Source: Irpex lacteus
Taxonomy: Eukaryota; Basidiomycota; Agaricomycetes; Polyporales; Irpicaceae
Assembly: GCA_001986395.2 (NCBI GenBank)
Contig: MQVO02000021.1
Span: 372,001-436,000 of the forward strand
Reading direction: 5' to 3'
Length of the DNA stretch: 64,000 nt
Notes under the pieces: generated by a model
Database searches by the model: none
Seen by the model: the letters and a program-made list of their open reading frames with translations, nothing else
Told to the model about the DNA's origin: nothing
Shown: positions 20,283 through 32,230 of the stretch, one piece after another
How positions within the stretch are numbered: the stretch's first letter is position 1
Layout of the letters: every line of letters starts with the position of its first letter
Made by a program: the position numbers and the translations under genes

Positions 20283-22972
20283 TCAGTCCACATGTAATCG
20301 TACCAGCATCATCTTCTTGCACACAGGACATTGGAAGTTCTTCGAGAGCTCCGCAACAATATGCATCTGTACGTGTCATCAGCTCGTTATAGCAATGACG
20401 CTGATGTATCTGCACACGTACCGATGACAGAACAAATGGCCGCACATAGTGACGGTCGGCTCGTGCGGCTCATCCATGCACAAACGGCAGTGCCAGCTCG
20501 TCTGACCCGAAAGAACCTTGGTCCTAGAGTCACTGGAAGTGTCGCGACTCTGAGTGCGTCCGCTGTGCTGGATGCTACTACTTCGACGGTTTGTGTATGT
20601 TGGCGGGTTCTTCCGCGGGGGCTCGCTGTCGGCAGTATACTCTGCATCAGGGAGGATCAAAAAACAGACTCGGATGTGAGACGATAAATCGTGGTACGCA
20701 CCTGACGTATCGCTCGAAGACTTTGCATCAACAACCCGCTCTGATCCTCGAGCGTCTGAAGGACATTGATCCACGCCATGGTATTCTGCTCGATACGGCT
20801 CTGATGAGATATCCTCCTGTGTGGGTTCGACGGGGATGGTCGTTACTACGGGGCTGTTGAGAACAGGCTCCGTTGTGGTCGGACTGGATACCCGCGAAGG
20901 CGATTCAACACGATCAGCAACTTCCCTGGCTGTGGCCATGGTGGTGAACGATACACGGGAGGATGTTCGTGTATCGGGTTGACCGAAGTCGAGCTCTGCA
21001 CGCACTGCAGGAGGGGAAAACGCAGGAGATGCAGGGGATGCAGGCGAGGTCCCGGCAAGAGAGACTGAAAAGGGCGCAGCGGTAAAGTGGCCTTGAACTG
21101 GTGCAGGACTTGTTGGACTTCTGGCGTCTTCGTTGTACGAGTTCAAGGAACTAGGAGTGGTGAGACGCTCCGGAGTGGAACTACGACTGCTAATGAAAAA
21201 GGTCGATCATGTTAGCTTCGACAATCTACAGCTCTGACAAAACTGACCTCTTGTATGTCGGACTCTCGTCTCCAAGCACACTAGGCGTCATAAGCTCTAC
21301 CGTACACAATGGCTCGGGCATACGCAGTCCAAGCCTCTTGGTGTTTTGCATAGGAGGAGGCGCGGTGACGATAGGAGTGGCGGGAGGAGGTTCCAGACCA
21401 GCTTGTGGTGGTTCAGTCACGATAATCCGAGTGGTAGAGGGTGCTGAAGACGGTCGAGGTGATACTGATGCCGCTGGAATGTCCGTCTGCCAGCCATTAC
21501 TGTTGAGAGAAGGGTATGGAAAGGTCAACGATGACGCCCGGCTACGTACCATTGGCTGAAGAGGAACAACTGTGCTGGCATCCGTCCTAGACTCGGGCTG
21601 CGGTGATATGGAAGAACGTGGCGAATTTGAGCGCGTGGATCGGGAGGAGCGAGAGGTAAAGAAGGTGGGGGAAGAGTTGCGTGGGAAAGGGGACGCAACG
21701 CGGGACGTTGCAGCACTTGTACCTTGTAGCCGTGGAGAGCCAACAAGAGAGCGCAGAGATCGAGGAGGGGATAGAACAGGCGATGAGAGCTTGCTGCTTG
21801 GACGGGATGACGGAGAGGCAAAATGGGAAGTTTGTAGATGCTTAAGACATGATGAGGATCTGAACGTGTAAACGCAAAACGGAAACTTACTATTCTATAC
21901 GCCACATCATCGAGGAACCCTTGGCCGCAAGGGATACAAGTGGGATGGAATGAAGAACTCATGAAGTGCCCTTGAAGGTCGATTATGTGGTAGAACGTAA
22001 GATCGCACTTTAGACAATACAAATCGGAGTCGTATGAGGTGGAGCTCTGGATCCCATTTTCAGCACAGTTAGGAGATAAACTTCAGCAAACTCACCTCGA
22101 CAGGAGAGAGATCATGCGAAATCGAGGTATGCTGTCAAAGGCGATCAGCAATTCGCGCAATTGCAAGGTTTAAATCAACTCACCTCGTTAAGGGAAGCCA
22201 TGTCTCGGAAACCTTCGCCGCACACGTCACATATAGGATGAAGCGATGAAGCAACACTGCGGTAATGCGATCGTAGCTGGTCCTCGCTTTGGCATCCCAC
22301 GTCACATATGTTGCAAAATAGTTCAGGATGGCTGCTTTTCACATGCTAGGATTACGTGTGGTGATCAGTTTGTCCTCTTGAAAGCAAGGAAAGGTCGTAC
22401 CTCGTCGAACTTGGGCAGATCTGCTAGACCTTGATCACAAACCAGACAGAGGGGATGACTGCCTGAAGACTTGAAATGCTCGAATAGTTGCTTCTGGTCT
22501 TCAAAGGCTACCTGACAAGGGTGGCAGTTGAACTCGCGGAGGGGAGGAGGGTGGACCATCCGCGTATGCTAGTTCAACGACGTGAGTTGTAACCTGGTAC
22601 ACATGTGCAGAGGACGTACACGAGATAACGTAGCAGCATCCGGAAATGCGGCCTCACACTGCGAACAAGATGGATGCCTTGGGTCCGATCGATAGTGCTG
22701 TTTGAGAGCACCCTGGGTCAAGTAATAACGGTTGCATAATCGACATAATAAGTCTTGATGGTTCTTAGCTAGATGCTAAGGCTATTTTCAGTGTGGATTA
22801 AACGACCAATGGCACAGAAACGCACTCCATTCCTAGCAAAGAAGGTCGGAAAGCTTTGGCTGCAGATCGTACACGGAAACTTGTTCGAATGCGCCTTGCT
22901 GGTCTGAACGTGTTGATTGTACGCATAAGTACTTGGGAACACTCGTCCTGGGCAGACTTTGCAGCTGATCAT
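20283..22972 (-). CDS. C2H2 zinc-finger/RING protein A (RING possibly frameshifted)
   Basis: A putative E3 ubiquitin ligase with a series of C2H2-like fingers at the N-terminus and a RING at the C-terminus. The start MISCKVCPGRVFPSTYAYNQ is at 22972. Fingers then read FPCTICSQSF, CSQCEAAFPDAATL, FNCHPCQVAFEDQKQLFEHF, CLVCDQGLADLPKF, YCLKCDLTFYHIIDLQGHF and CIPCGQGFLDDVAYR. A long Ser/Thr/Pro-rich linker leads to CRLCMDEPHEPTVTMCGHLF. The last exon still encodes LSKNFQCPVCKKMMLVRLHV, but relative to its siblings it carries an extra AT pair at the conserved Cys-Ile-Val position. With the usual phase-2 splice this shifts the frame before CPVC. An alternative phase-0 donor restores the frame but loses the sixth zinc ligand. 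The RING is therefore probably damaged. Finger roles (nucleic acid or protein binding) are unknown. Confidence 0.7.
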
Positions 22973-24125
22973 CGCTAAAATGGTTATGAAGGAGAGGTAT
23001 GCTGTGCGCTATGCTGGAGGCTCGGAGTCGACAACAAACGATAGCCTGAGGTGGTCGTGTTTAAACGGCAATTGATGTAGTGTGGGGCATGCGGAGTCCG
23101 CATGTATACCTTCCCATATCCTCGCTGATCTAAGAGTAATCAAAGTTAATGCAAGACCCAGTACTTCTTTAGCATCACATTGGCACACCTTTTACATGAG
23201 GGATTCGCAACGTGCAGAACGTGCGTAAGGCTTCTATGCCTGCGGCTCAGGTTTTCAACTAACGAGATACTGTTTCCGATGCAACACATTTCAGCTGTGA
23301 CGGTAAATAGTCAGAACAGACCCGCTAGCATGGCTGGTAAGACCTACTTAGGTACGTGATAATTGGTCTGCAGTACTACTAAGTAGTAGTGACAATCTGA
23401 GAAGACTCGGATTCCCACTGAGTCTCGGCGAGAGCGTCTGTCTTTGTGGCGTGCGACTTCTTCACCCGAATAGGTATGTCGCCGAAGGACTCCGACGCTC
23501 AGAACCTTTGTTTGCGAACCTTGCTATGAACCCACATCGACGTACGACGCCCCTACCAGAATCCAAATAATGTTCAATGACCTGACATGTTGCTATATTA
23601 TGATTCAGCCCATCATGGTTTGAGACTATGGCTTGGTGAGTCGTGCTGGGCTTGACGACAACAAGGGGGGACTTACTGCGCCTCGTGTCCTCTTCGCTGT
23701 CACTAGATCTCTCCCACATATATCCTGATCTTTCCACATACCCTTTGGTGTCACCATAGAATGGCATGACTAAGTAGACTCTTCGGTGAAAACACTTTTG
23801 TTACCGGCGCCGTCAAGCTTGTCACGGTTAAAGCATTCAGACCAAGACTGACGCTTTCGCAGCAAGTGCTGGCTCGTGAAGGACCTGGTGACCATCCCAC
23901 GTTAACTGCACGTGCAATTACTCTAATATCGCTCGAGCATGAGAGTGTCAAAAACAAGGTTTTTGCAGTGCGCCTTATACCCACGCTCTGGTCCTTCTCT
24001 ACCGTCACTACCTTGAGCTCGTTCGCTCCGCCAGACGATTCACCACGCCTCGCATCTCGTAAATTGGACCTCGCACTCGAGGCTAGTCATACCATTGGCA
24101 AAGCGATAGTACCGGGTCGAGCAAA
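22973..24125. other. Intergenic region with possible orphan exon
   Basis: This lies between zinc-finger gene A (-) and the first bestrophin-like gene (+). A minus-strand exon-like frame starts at an ATG near 23767 (MPFYGDTKGYVERSGYMWER) and ends at a GTAAGT donor near 23676. It could be a 5' exon, but no continuation was found. The rest shows nothing recognisable. Confidence 0.3.
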
Positions 24126-26143
24126 ATGGTGTCGAGGATACCGCTTCTTTCCGGGGGACGCTATTACTATAAGAAGTTCAGAAGTACTGTGATCAGCGAC
24201 ATCTGGCCTGAAGTGCTCTTCTTCACACTGGTGGCTGTTAGTGAGTACAACTTCTATCATCATCAAGCCGTAGAATCGAAACTCAGACATTCCTAGTGGT
24301 TGTGCTTGTATCCGAATTAACCAGTACCTCTCTGGTGGTATCAAATCAAATGCTGACTGTCCTTGGTACTGTCCTCGGTTTAGTCATATCGTTCAGGACT
24401 TCAACAGCATATGAGAGGTAAGAGCGCAAGAACTTTTGCAGACGCTGAGAGCTTGACACACGACGTTATTTGTCAGGTTCGCCGAGGGTCGAAAGCTTTG
24501 GACTAACCTGGCAATTGGCTCAAGAAACCTGGCACAGATCGTACGAATTGTATTATCCTTTGTACACTGATATTCATAAATCGCTGTTAGATATGGATCC
24601 ATGTCCCTTTCGAGCGCGTGAATAAGACCACAGACAAGACGAAGCCCCACCTCGAGGCGGTCATCGAAAAGAAGAGTATGATTAATCTCGTACAGGCCTA
24701 TTCGGTCTCAGTGAAGGTATGTTTCCACACTAAGTGATCTGTGAATCGTGCTCAACCGACATAGCATCTACTTCGAGGAGAGGCAGGTGTATACTATGAG
24801 GACCTATATCCTCTTATCTCCTTTCTGCCTCGGTTCTGTACGGACGTTGAGAAGGCGACCGAGGAAGACGTTCTACCGCTATGGAAAAGCTCGGACATGG
24901 ACTTCAATGAGTTTCAACGCACCTACCACACCCTAGTCCGTCCTGCAGCAGCCAGGTCGCAGTCCATGCCTCTCACCGATATGCGCAGGAGCGACGAAAC
25001 AACTGTATCCGAAAAGCCAGCTGCTGACCTCACCGACCATCGTCACGGACGCTTGAAACGCGCCAAAACGTTCGACCCAGAAGCGGTTCTTCCAGTCGTA
25101 CCCGCTGAGCACACTCTTCGACCTCCACGCAATCCACCCAATGATAGTATCTTGGATTATCTGCCGTTCGTACGTAATGAACGTCTCGATAAACGCAGAT
25201 ACCCGCCACCTGCGATGGAGCGCTCGCGAACCACAACAGGACGGAAGATCAGGCCAAAGGTCGCGGACTCCGATGTGCCCATGGAGATTTCGCTTTTCTT
25301 ATCAAGCTACTTCATATCACTTATGAGGAAGGAGCTACTCACGCCGGCTTCCGCGACCGCAATGAACAATGCCATCATATACCTGCAAGACACGGTCTTC
25401 AACCTTGAGAGGATCAAGGATACGCCGTTGCCGTTTGCATACCAGGCACATCTGAGAATGTCCGTGTGGTAAGTAAGCATTTTACAGCTCTTGACCTGCT
25501 GCTCATCCCGCGTATTTCGTAGGATATATCTGCTACTTCTCCCTTTCCAAATTGAGGGTTCTCTGACATGGGTGACTATTCCGTGAGCATCGTCGCATTT
25601 GCTCCTTTTTATAGTTCTTACTACTTCTCAGAGCCGCGGCGTTCGCCTCATTTTTGTTCCTCGGCTTCCTCGAGATTGGCCAAGAAATGTAAGTTTCGAC
25701 TATCTGCGCCTTGCGTTATGCTCACGTCAACCCAAGTGAGAATCCCTTCGATTATGAACTCAATGACCTAGGTATGCCAGTACAGTGCTCGAATCGGACA
25801 TGTCTCATCTGTGTTGTTGTAGATCTGGATCACTTCTGCCTTGCGATCGAGCGGGAGCTTCACGAGATAACTGCTGTAAGTGTTTCTCCTCGTGCCTCCG
25901 TTTCCACTATGGCGCTTGCTTACTTACCCGTCTGCATAGCACCCAACCCCTGATCCGGACGGTTTCATATTCACGGAATGGAATCAGCCCTTCGCACCTG
26001 CGGATCGCAGGAATGCGAGAGCCATGCTTGATAATATTGAGCATGCGTATCACGGCGCTGATACCGGGATGTACCACATACGGAAAACCCTGCTGAAAAG
26101 CTGGCGAGACGTCGATGAGGTAACTCGACATCGACGATCGTAA
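24126..26143 (+). CDS. Bestrophin-like (UPF0187/RFP-TM) anion channel, copy 1
   Basis: A membrane protein of the bestrophin-like family, related to animal bestrophin chloride channels and bacterial YneE. The start MVSRIPLLSGGRYYYKKFRS leads to TVISDIWPEVLFFTLVAV. Exons then read VVVLVSELTSTSLVVSNQML, TVLGTVLGLVISFRTSTAYER, FAEGRKLWTNLAIGSRNLAQ and IWIHVPFE, with a variable loop. Later segments are HLLRGEAGVYYEDLYPLISF, a disordered insert, PLPFAYQAHLRMSVW, IYLLLLPFQIEGSLTWVTIP, ENPFDYELNDL and DLDHFCLAIERELHEITA. The last exon gives HPTPDPDGFIFTEWNQPFAP and a stop at 26141-26143. The FDYELNDLD stretch matches the acidic segment before the last part of this family. All exons join in phase, so the gene looks intact. 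A close paralogue lies at 27171-29304. Confidence 0.8.
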
Positions 26144-27170
26144 CGAAAGGGTGTGGTTTCAGTGTATTCTATCGGGCTGTATTATCGTTTGTATCAGGTA
26201 CGTTCGGTCCTTCTTTTCCTATGTAGCCCCTCACAAAGCCTTAACGGATACAGGGAAGGATCTTAGTCTACAGAATCTACGTTGTGTGACTACGCTTGTG
26301 CGCTGGCTCTGTGGCGTATGTCCTGTACTCTCGCGGAGACTATTGCCTAAAACACAACCCACTCAAGGTGCTCGCACGCATGTCTTTGAACATTTCATTT
26401 AGAGGTCAGTGCGCTGTAGTTCGCGTTCACGTTTGGGGCATAAGGAGTGACGTTCAATCGGCAAGACCGTTTAAAACGATCATCGCATTTCCTATGTGGC
26501 AACGCGACGCTCCAATGGACTGGAACTGTTGGAAAGCTTGAGATGCTTAATGCTCCTCCTACTCGTGGTGGGCAGGGCGTCTTTGTGGCGTACCGTTGGC
26601 GATGCCTTCGTTGTCTACTTATCTGGTAGATGGCAGATTGAGGGTTGCAAGAGGTTCTGGGCAGGCGTGGACGAATCAACATGTATAATAAGCCAGCTGC
26701 CAATGATGTCGACCTTTACGAGAATGCAGTTCCGCATGATGTCCAGAAGTTTGCGAAGTGCCGTCCAAGGTATTTGAGGTAGACCTCTACCGGCCAACCT
26801 GGGCAAGTAACTCTGCTCCTTTGACTTATTCAGCACGAAAGAGCTTACTTTTACGTGACAGCTGGAATGTGCGATACGCTCGTTGGATAGACAATCTGGC
26901 TGAAGATAGTGAGAATCCCTTCATATTATAAGGTTCAGGAAATGGAAATCTAACGCGGGGTACGTGTTCGTCCTCATGTTTGCAGCGTGCAGTGACTTTA
27001 TCCACGAGAAATATACTTCACATATGCAGGCTTCGTCCTGGCCAGCATAAGCCATATACTGCCGAGCGCTCTTGAGGGCATATAACTCGGTGCTAGGTTC
27101 GGCCTATTAGTATGCAGGTCGCTCTTCATCTCATCCCCTTTCATCCACTTCACAAATCTACTTTAGGAAC
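26144..27170. other. Region between the two bestrophin-like genes
   Basis: No gene could be assigned. A coding-looking plus-strand piece near 26.65-26.78 kb reads GRRGRINMYNKPAANDVDLY followed by ENAVPHDVQKF and may be an isolated exon or relic. The remainder contains only short frames without motifs. The final about 100 bp are pyrimidine-rich promoter-like sequence before the next start. Confidence 0.35.
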
Positions 27171-29304
27171 ATGTCAAACCCCAACGAATCTTTCACTCTC
27201 AGGCATGTTCCAGAACCCAACACACGTCACTCAACGTTTCAAGAGGGTCTCTCAAGAAGTACCACCGCTATGACGCTACTTGAAAGGCAGCGCTTCCAGG
27301 TTACTCGGTTTTACTACGAAAGGTTTAGAACCACTGTTATCAACGATATCTGGCCTGAGATGCTGTTCTTTACCCTGGTTTCAGTTAGTGAGTATACGAT
27401 TCACTGTTCCAGCTGCCCAAATAACGGAGTGCCTCATAGTGGTTGTTCTTGTCTCTGAACTCACGCACACGTCACTTGCGGTGTCTAACGTAATGTTGAC
27501 CGTCCTCGGAACGATTCTCGGGTTGGTCATATCTTTCAGAACAACGACAGCGTACGAGAGGTATACGATTTTCGCCTATATAAAGTTCCCGCATTGTAAT
27601 CACGGACTAGGTTTTCTGAAGGCCGAAAATTGTGGACAACATTGGCGATGGGATCCCGGAATCTCGCTCAGATTGTCAGATTGTCATATTATCATGCTCT
27701 TGTACATTCACTGATACTGTAAAATTTAATTTCTTAGATATGGATTCACGTCCCTTTTGAGAGCGACGACCCACCGGAAGATAGAAATGAGAAGAAGTCG
27801 AATCTCCGAGTAGTGATCGAAAAGAAGAGCATGATAAGTCTTGTTCATGCGTATTCGATCTCAGTTAAAGTAGGTTTTGAGAGGGTTATCTTATATCAGA
27901 TAATGATGCAGGATTGATAGCATCTCCTCCGAGGAGAACCGGGTGCTTACTATGAGGACCTCTTTCCCCTTATCTCCTTTCTGCCACGTTTCAGTACGCT
28001 TGATGAGGTCGGGACGGAACATGATATATTACCGCTTTGGAAGAGCTCAGCAATGGACTATGCCACCTACAGGAAGATGAGCAATGGTCCTGATTCTACG
28101 ACGCCCGCATCCGAGAAACTGGACGAAGACTACCAACAATTGGAGGAATGTCCGAAGCCAGTCTGTTGGCAGAAACGCAAGGCATCCGATCTTGAAGCGC
28201 TTCTTCCTGACGTACCCAGTGAAAACAGTCTCCTACCTTCTCAAATTCCTCCACATTACAACATACTCCATTACATCCCCTTTTTACGCGGCATGGTCCC
28301 TCGCGTCCGCGATGACTTCGACATCCGTACAGATCCAAGTAAAAATGGACGCACAGCGACTGGAAGGAAAATCAGACCGAGAGTTGCGGACTCGAATGTC
28401 CCAATGGAGATCTTGCTCTTCATTTCGAGTTACTTCATGTCGCTGATGAAAAGAAAACAGCTCACTCCAGCCTCAGCGACTGCGATGAATAACGCGATTG
28501 TGTCCTTACAAGACGCCGTGGCCAACCTCGAGAGGATCAAAGACACGCCTCTACCATTCGCCTACCAGGCTCACCTTCGAATGTCTGTTTGGTGAGTTTG
28601 TGCATCCGCTGACTTTTGAACAACTCCGTGACAGATTGTTTTATATACTAGGTTATACCTTCTACTGCTTCCGTGCCAAATCGAGGGCGCCTTAACATGG
28701 GTTACCATTCCGTACGTGTTCTGAGACTTTGCTCTGTAATTTGAAAAAGACGTGTGAACACAACGCCCCCTCTCACAGGGCTACAGCATTCACATCGTTT
28801 CTTCTTCTTGGGTTTCTTGAGATTGGTCAAGAAATGTGCGTGTCAGATACTTCTCAGTGTGTTCTGCCCCACCAACTCTGTGAATAGCGAAAACCCCTTC
28901 GATTATGAACTAAACGATCTCGGTATGTTAGCAAACACTTTGAAACTCGTTATTTTGCTCTTAATCACTTTACCTATAGACCTTGACAACTTTTGTCTTA
29001 AAATTGGACGAGACCTCCATGAAATTACCGCTGTTAGTCATGCTTTCATGTCTCATCTTTATGAGTTCGACCGAGCTCTAATGCAGCCTGTCTTCTTACC
29101 CAGCACCCGACTCCCGATCCGCATAGCTTCATCTTCAGCCAATGGAACCAGCCCTTTGCACCCGCCGACCGTGCCGATGCGAAGACGATCGTCGACGACA
29201 ACAAGCATCGTTATCACGCAAGCGAAACGGGGCCACATCACGTACGGAGAACGCTATTGAAGAGTTGGCAGGAAGTGAATGAGAAGACCAGGCCTCGTCT
29301 ATGA
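27171..29304 (+). CDS. Bestrophin-like (UPF0187/RFP-TM) anion channel, copy 2
   Basis: A tandem paralogue of 24126-26143 with the same exon order. The start MSNPNESFTLRHVPEPNTRH leads to FQVTRFYYERFRTTVINDIW and PEMLFFTLVSV. Further exons read VVVLVSELTHTSLAVSNVML, GLVISFRTTTAYER, SEGRKLWTTLAMGSRNLAQ, IWIHVPFESDDPPEDRNEK and EKKSMISLVHAYSISVK. These are followed by HLLRGEPGAYYEDLFPLISF, the insert, MEILLFISSYFMSLM, PLPFAYQAHLRMSVW and CQIEGALTWVTIP. The end is ENPFDYELNDL, DLDNFCLKIGRDLHEITA, HPTPDPHSFIFSQWNQPFAP and LKSWQEVNEKTRPRL, with a stop at 29302-29304. It is probably a functional channel-like protein. It lies on the strand opposite the zinc-finger array that surrounds it. Confidence 0.85.
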
Positions 29305-29532
29305 CCTTAGAGGTAGTGTAACTAGTGCCAGCCTGAGCCCTCCGGGAAGTTCACCGTGCATCAATCTATTATTGTGCGCATGATGGTATCCTCATATCAA
29401 CAGACTCCATATGACCATATCTAGGCAAACGGTACTTCCCAAGTCGCGGAACCCTACACACTAAGTAGGATTCAGAGATTTCCGCTCACAGCTTCCGCAG
29501 CGAACAAAATATTGTCTGAACTTTGGGCTTGG

Positions 29533-29958
29533 CTATCGAAAAAAGTGGGTTAACCTCGAAATCAAAAATAAACTTAAAATTATCTTGCTTACTGAATTCT
29601 TGTGTGACGGCTCGTATAGTGGCTCCATGCAACCGTCACAAGTGGGATGACTCTCCTGCTTGCAATGTTCCAACCATGTGCTTTCCTCGAAGAAGTATCG
29701 ACGGCATGGAGAGCAGGAGAGAAAATCTTTCTGAAGACGTTTAGGATGCTTGGATCGATAATGCTGAAAAATATATAGTGTCAGCCATTAAGCAATGAAG
29801 GAGAAATCGCTGCACCTGACATCGACAAATCCACGCTCCATAAAATTACCCTTATGACAAATCTGGCAGGTATAAAGGGTATGCATCGCCTTCTGATGCT
29901 GTCGCAGCGACTGATGTGTGCCGAATTCTTTTCGACAACCGGAGCAAGAATGCGACAT
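29533..29958 (-). CDS. C2H2 zinc-finger protein G (no RING found)
   Basis: The start MSHSCSGCRKEFGTHQSLRQ (29958) opens a canonical C2H2 finger that ends HQKAMH, followed by YTCQICHKGNFMERGFVDV and a donor. The next exon, after an intron ending TTTCAG, reads HYRSKHPKRLQKDFLS, then a finger-like CSPCRRYFFEESTWLEHC, KQESHPTCDGCMEP and LYEPSHKNS. A GTAAGC donor after HKNS suggests another intron; otherwise the frame ends at 29533-29535. It resembles the N-terminal halves of the neighbouring zinc-finger/RING genes, but no RING exon was seen downstream. It may be a truncated member of that family. Confidence 0.55.
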
Positions 29959-30296
29959 GGGTGGTCGACGAAGGTAGGGCTTTGCGAGACTCGGGAAAGC
30001 ATTCCAGTGATGTAGCTGTCTCGAGGTATCATTTTATACATCTGGTGAGAACTGGTGCCAAGCTTAGTGGCGCCGCTGTGTATGCGAATCTGGCACTGTA
30101 GTATCTAAGCTGGAGCCGAAATATTCGGTCACACAAAGTAGCATATGTGAACGCCACGTAGAAGGGGTGTTCAAGTTCTGCAGCCGATTCGCGTAGATAA
30201 TTCCGCGTGTCTTCTGGTGGTGGCGATGGCAGTGTCCGTGCATGGCTGGTACTCAGGCTGGGGATCATATCATTTGGTCCGCAACCTACAAGACTC

Positions 30297-30490
30297 TCTT
30301 CCCAGGTTGAGACGGACAAGCATCACCGTGTGACAAACAGGTCACTGTAAATTCTTCGATAGCTCATTGATAATGCAGCTGTTTCTACACCTGTCAGAAA
30401 ACTACGACATAGCCGAAGGATCCTGCTCACCCATGGCAAAACGGATGACCGCACATGGTGGTGGTCGGTTGCTTCGCTGCGCAACTGTGA
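30297..30490 (-). pseudogene. RING module fragment B
   Basis: A remnant of the RING module seen in its neighbours. The first half keeps QPTTTMCGHPFCHG up to the phase-2 donor, but the preceding CxxC ligands are gone. The second half reads CIINELSKNLQ, then a TGA where the siblings have the Cys codon, then PVCHTVMLVRLNLG. With two zinc ligands missing and a stop in the core it cannot form a RING. No N-terminal fingers were found upstream. Confidence 0.75.
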
Positions 30491-30796
30491 TCTTAAAATA
30501 AGTGTAAACCGGATGCTTCCTTTCACAGGGAACCCTCGGGGCCCAGGGTTTACATTGTATCAATCTATCACTGTATATGTGACTGCGCAGTAGGGATATT
30601 CTACAGCAGATTCGCGTAAGTGCTTTCACGTGTATTCCTGTGGTAGCGGTGACGATATCTGTTCACTTCGTTACCCCTAGGTATGATGTCCTCAGTCCGT
30701 AGCCCATACAGCGGATCTGACGCAAGGCCCCTTGTTTACGTGACTAGGGATTGTGGCGAAGAATGACGGCCCCAATCGTTTGCTATTCCAAAAATC

Positions 30797-31682
30797 TCAG
30801 TCCAAGTTGAGACGAACAAGGAATGCTGTATCACAAACGGGACACTTCAGATTCTGAGATAGCGCTCTGACAATACAGCTACACCAAGACCGAGACCCAT
30901 CAGATACCTACTTGAACATCAACTGAAGAAGACTTCTCACCTATGGCAGAATAAATGGCCGCACATCGTGGTCGTTGGTTGCCTCGGTTCGGACGAACAC
31001 ACCTTGCAGCTGATACGGGACGAAGTTGGAGATGGGGAAGGCGAATTTGGTGTGTCCAGTACTACGCCACGACTCTCAGCATCGGTGGCCGCTGGCTCAA
31101 CGCGCTCAACCTTGACATCCGGGTGATCGACGCGAGGGGCAATGTCTAAGTCGCGCGAAGCATTTGATACCGCTTCCCTATCGCAGGATGTGATGGTCGA
31201 TTGCATATATGGCCCAAACGCTGTCTGCGCCGCCCGACTTTGGGAGACAGCTTGCGGTAGTATCTGAAGGTTGCTCTGAATTAAGTACTGGCTAATTGGG
31301 TGTGCCCATGCAGGTACATACCACCATCCCAGAGGAAGCATCAGTGTTCGCTGCTGAAGCTGTTGAAATTACCCTCTCATGTTGAACCTTGTTTGCATGC
31401 TTGGGATGCCCCTTCTTGAGCTGTACTTTCTTGGGCTGCGTCTTCTTCGGATGCACCTTCCTAAGATGCTGTCGTGGTAGGTTTCAGTGACCAATATAAA
31501 ACACAGAAATGCGAATGCAGTCTATTCACCTTGTTATATCCCTTGATGTTATCCCATGGAGGGCATTTACAGACGGAACATGTCCATCCATGTCCTTTAG
31601 ACTTCATATGCTTATTAAGGGTAGCTGTTTTCGCGAAGGTTACCGTGCAATGCGGGCACAGATACGTCGGATTTTTAGTCAT
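30797..31682 (-). CDS. C2H2 zinc-finger/RING protein C
   Basis: A short family member. The start MTKNPTYLCPHCTVTFAKTA (31682) gives one C2H2 finger (CPHC...HMKSKGH) and a second split by an intron (CSVCKCPPWDNIKGYNK, then HLRKVH). A Lys-rich repeat (PKKTQPKKVQLKKGHPK) follows, then an exon starting RTLMLPLGWWYVPAWAHP. A Ser/Pro-rich segment ends in CKVCSSEPRQPTTTMCGHLF. The phase-2 splice adds SCIVRALSQNLKCPVC and FLVRLNLD, with a stop at 30797-30799. The RING has all eight ligands (C3HC4), so E3 ligase activity is plausible. The target is unknown. Confidence 0.75.
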
Positions 31683-31803
31683 CGCATTAGAGCCGCTGCA
31701 AAGAGAGTGGGGAGGGTGTTTCGCATCGCCTAGGCATATATAGTAGCTTCATTAGTACAGAGTTTGATCACCCGAGCTCTCGTCTGTTACAAATGTGAGA
31801 GCC

Positions 31804-32110
31804 TTACGTGGCCTGAGTATAGCATAGATGCCTTGAGGTGACCATATGACAGAGCCATGCACAGCAAAGCTCCGATGACACCCTCATCTGTTCGGGAGCT
31901 AGAGGACTGAGAATCCGTGTGAGAAAACGACACCAATTCTTGGAGCGGTACATAAACGTGTAAATAGCGCTCGTCGTGGGAGCAGCACAGATTAGCGCGA
32001 TGCCAAACAGGAGCAAAGTGACATCGTCAATCCGGCAATGAGGAGCACAAGATACTTACCTGCTGCAAGTGAAGCATGGACAACGAAGCCACGCCTGGTG
32101 CCAGAAATAC
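31804..32110 (-). pseudogene. Membrane-protein remnant
   Basis: The minus strand reads ISGTRRGFVVHASLAAGKYL and VLLIAGLT and then, one frame over, VTLLLFGIALICAAPTTSAI and YTFMYRSKN. Together they look like two hydrophobic helices and a basic loop of a membrane protein, interrupted by a frame change with no room for an intron. No start, end or family was identified. It could also be a chance hydrophobic frame. Confidence 0.25.
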
Positions 32111-32230
32111 TAAATAACAGCGGCTCTCAGAGCCATGAAATTTGAAATGTCGCGCGTGAGAAATACATGTTGTCAGAATTACGCAGGCTGCAGGGCTCAG
32201 AAAAGAACAGGCGTGCAGCGTGACAAAGAT

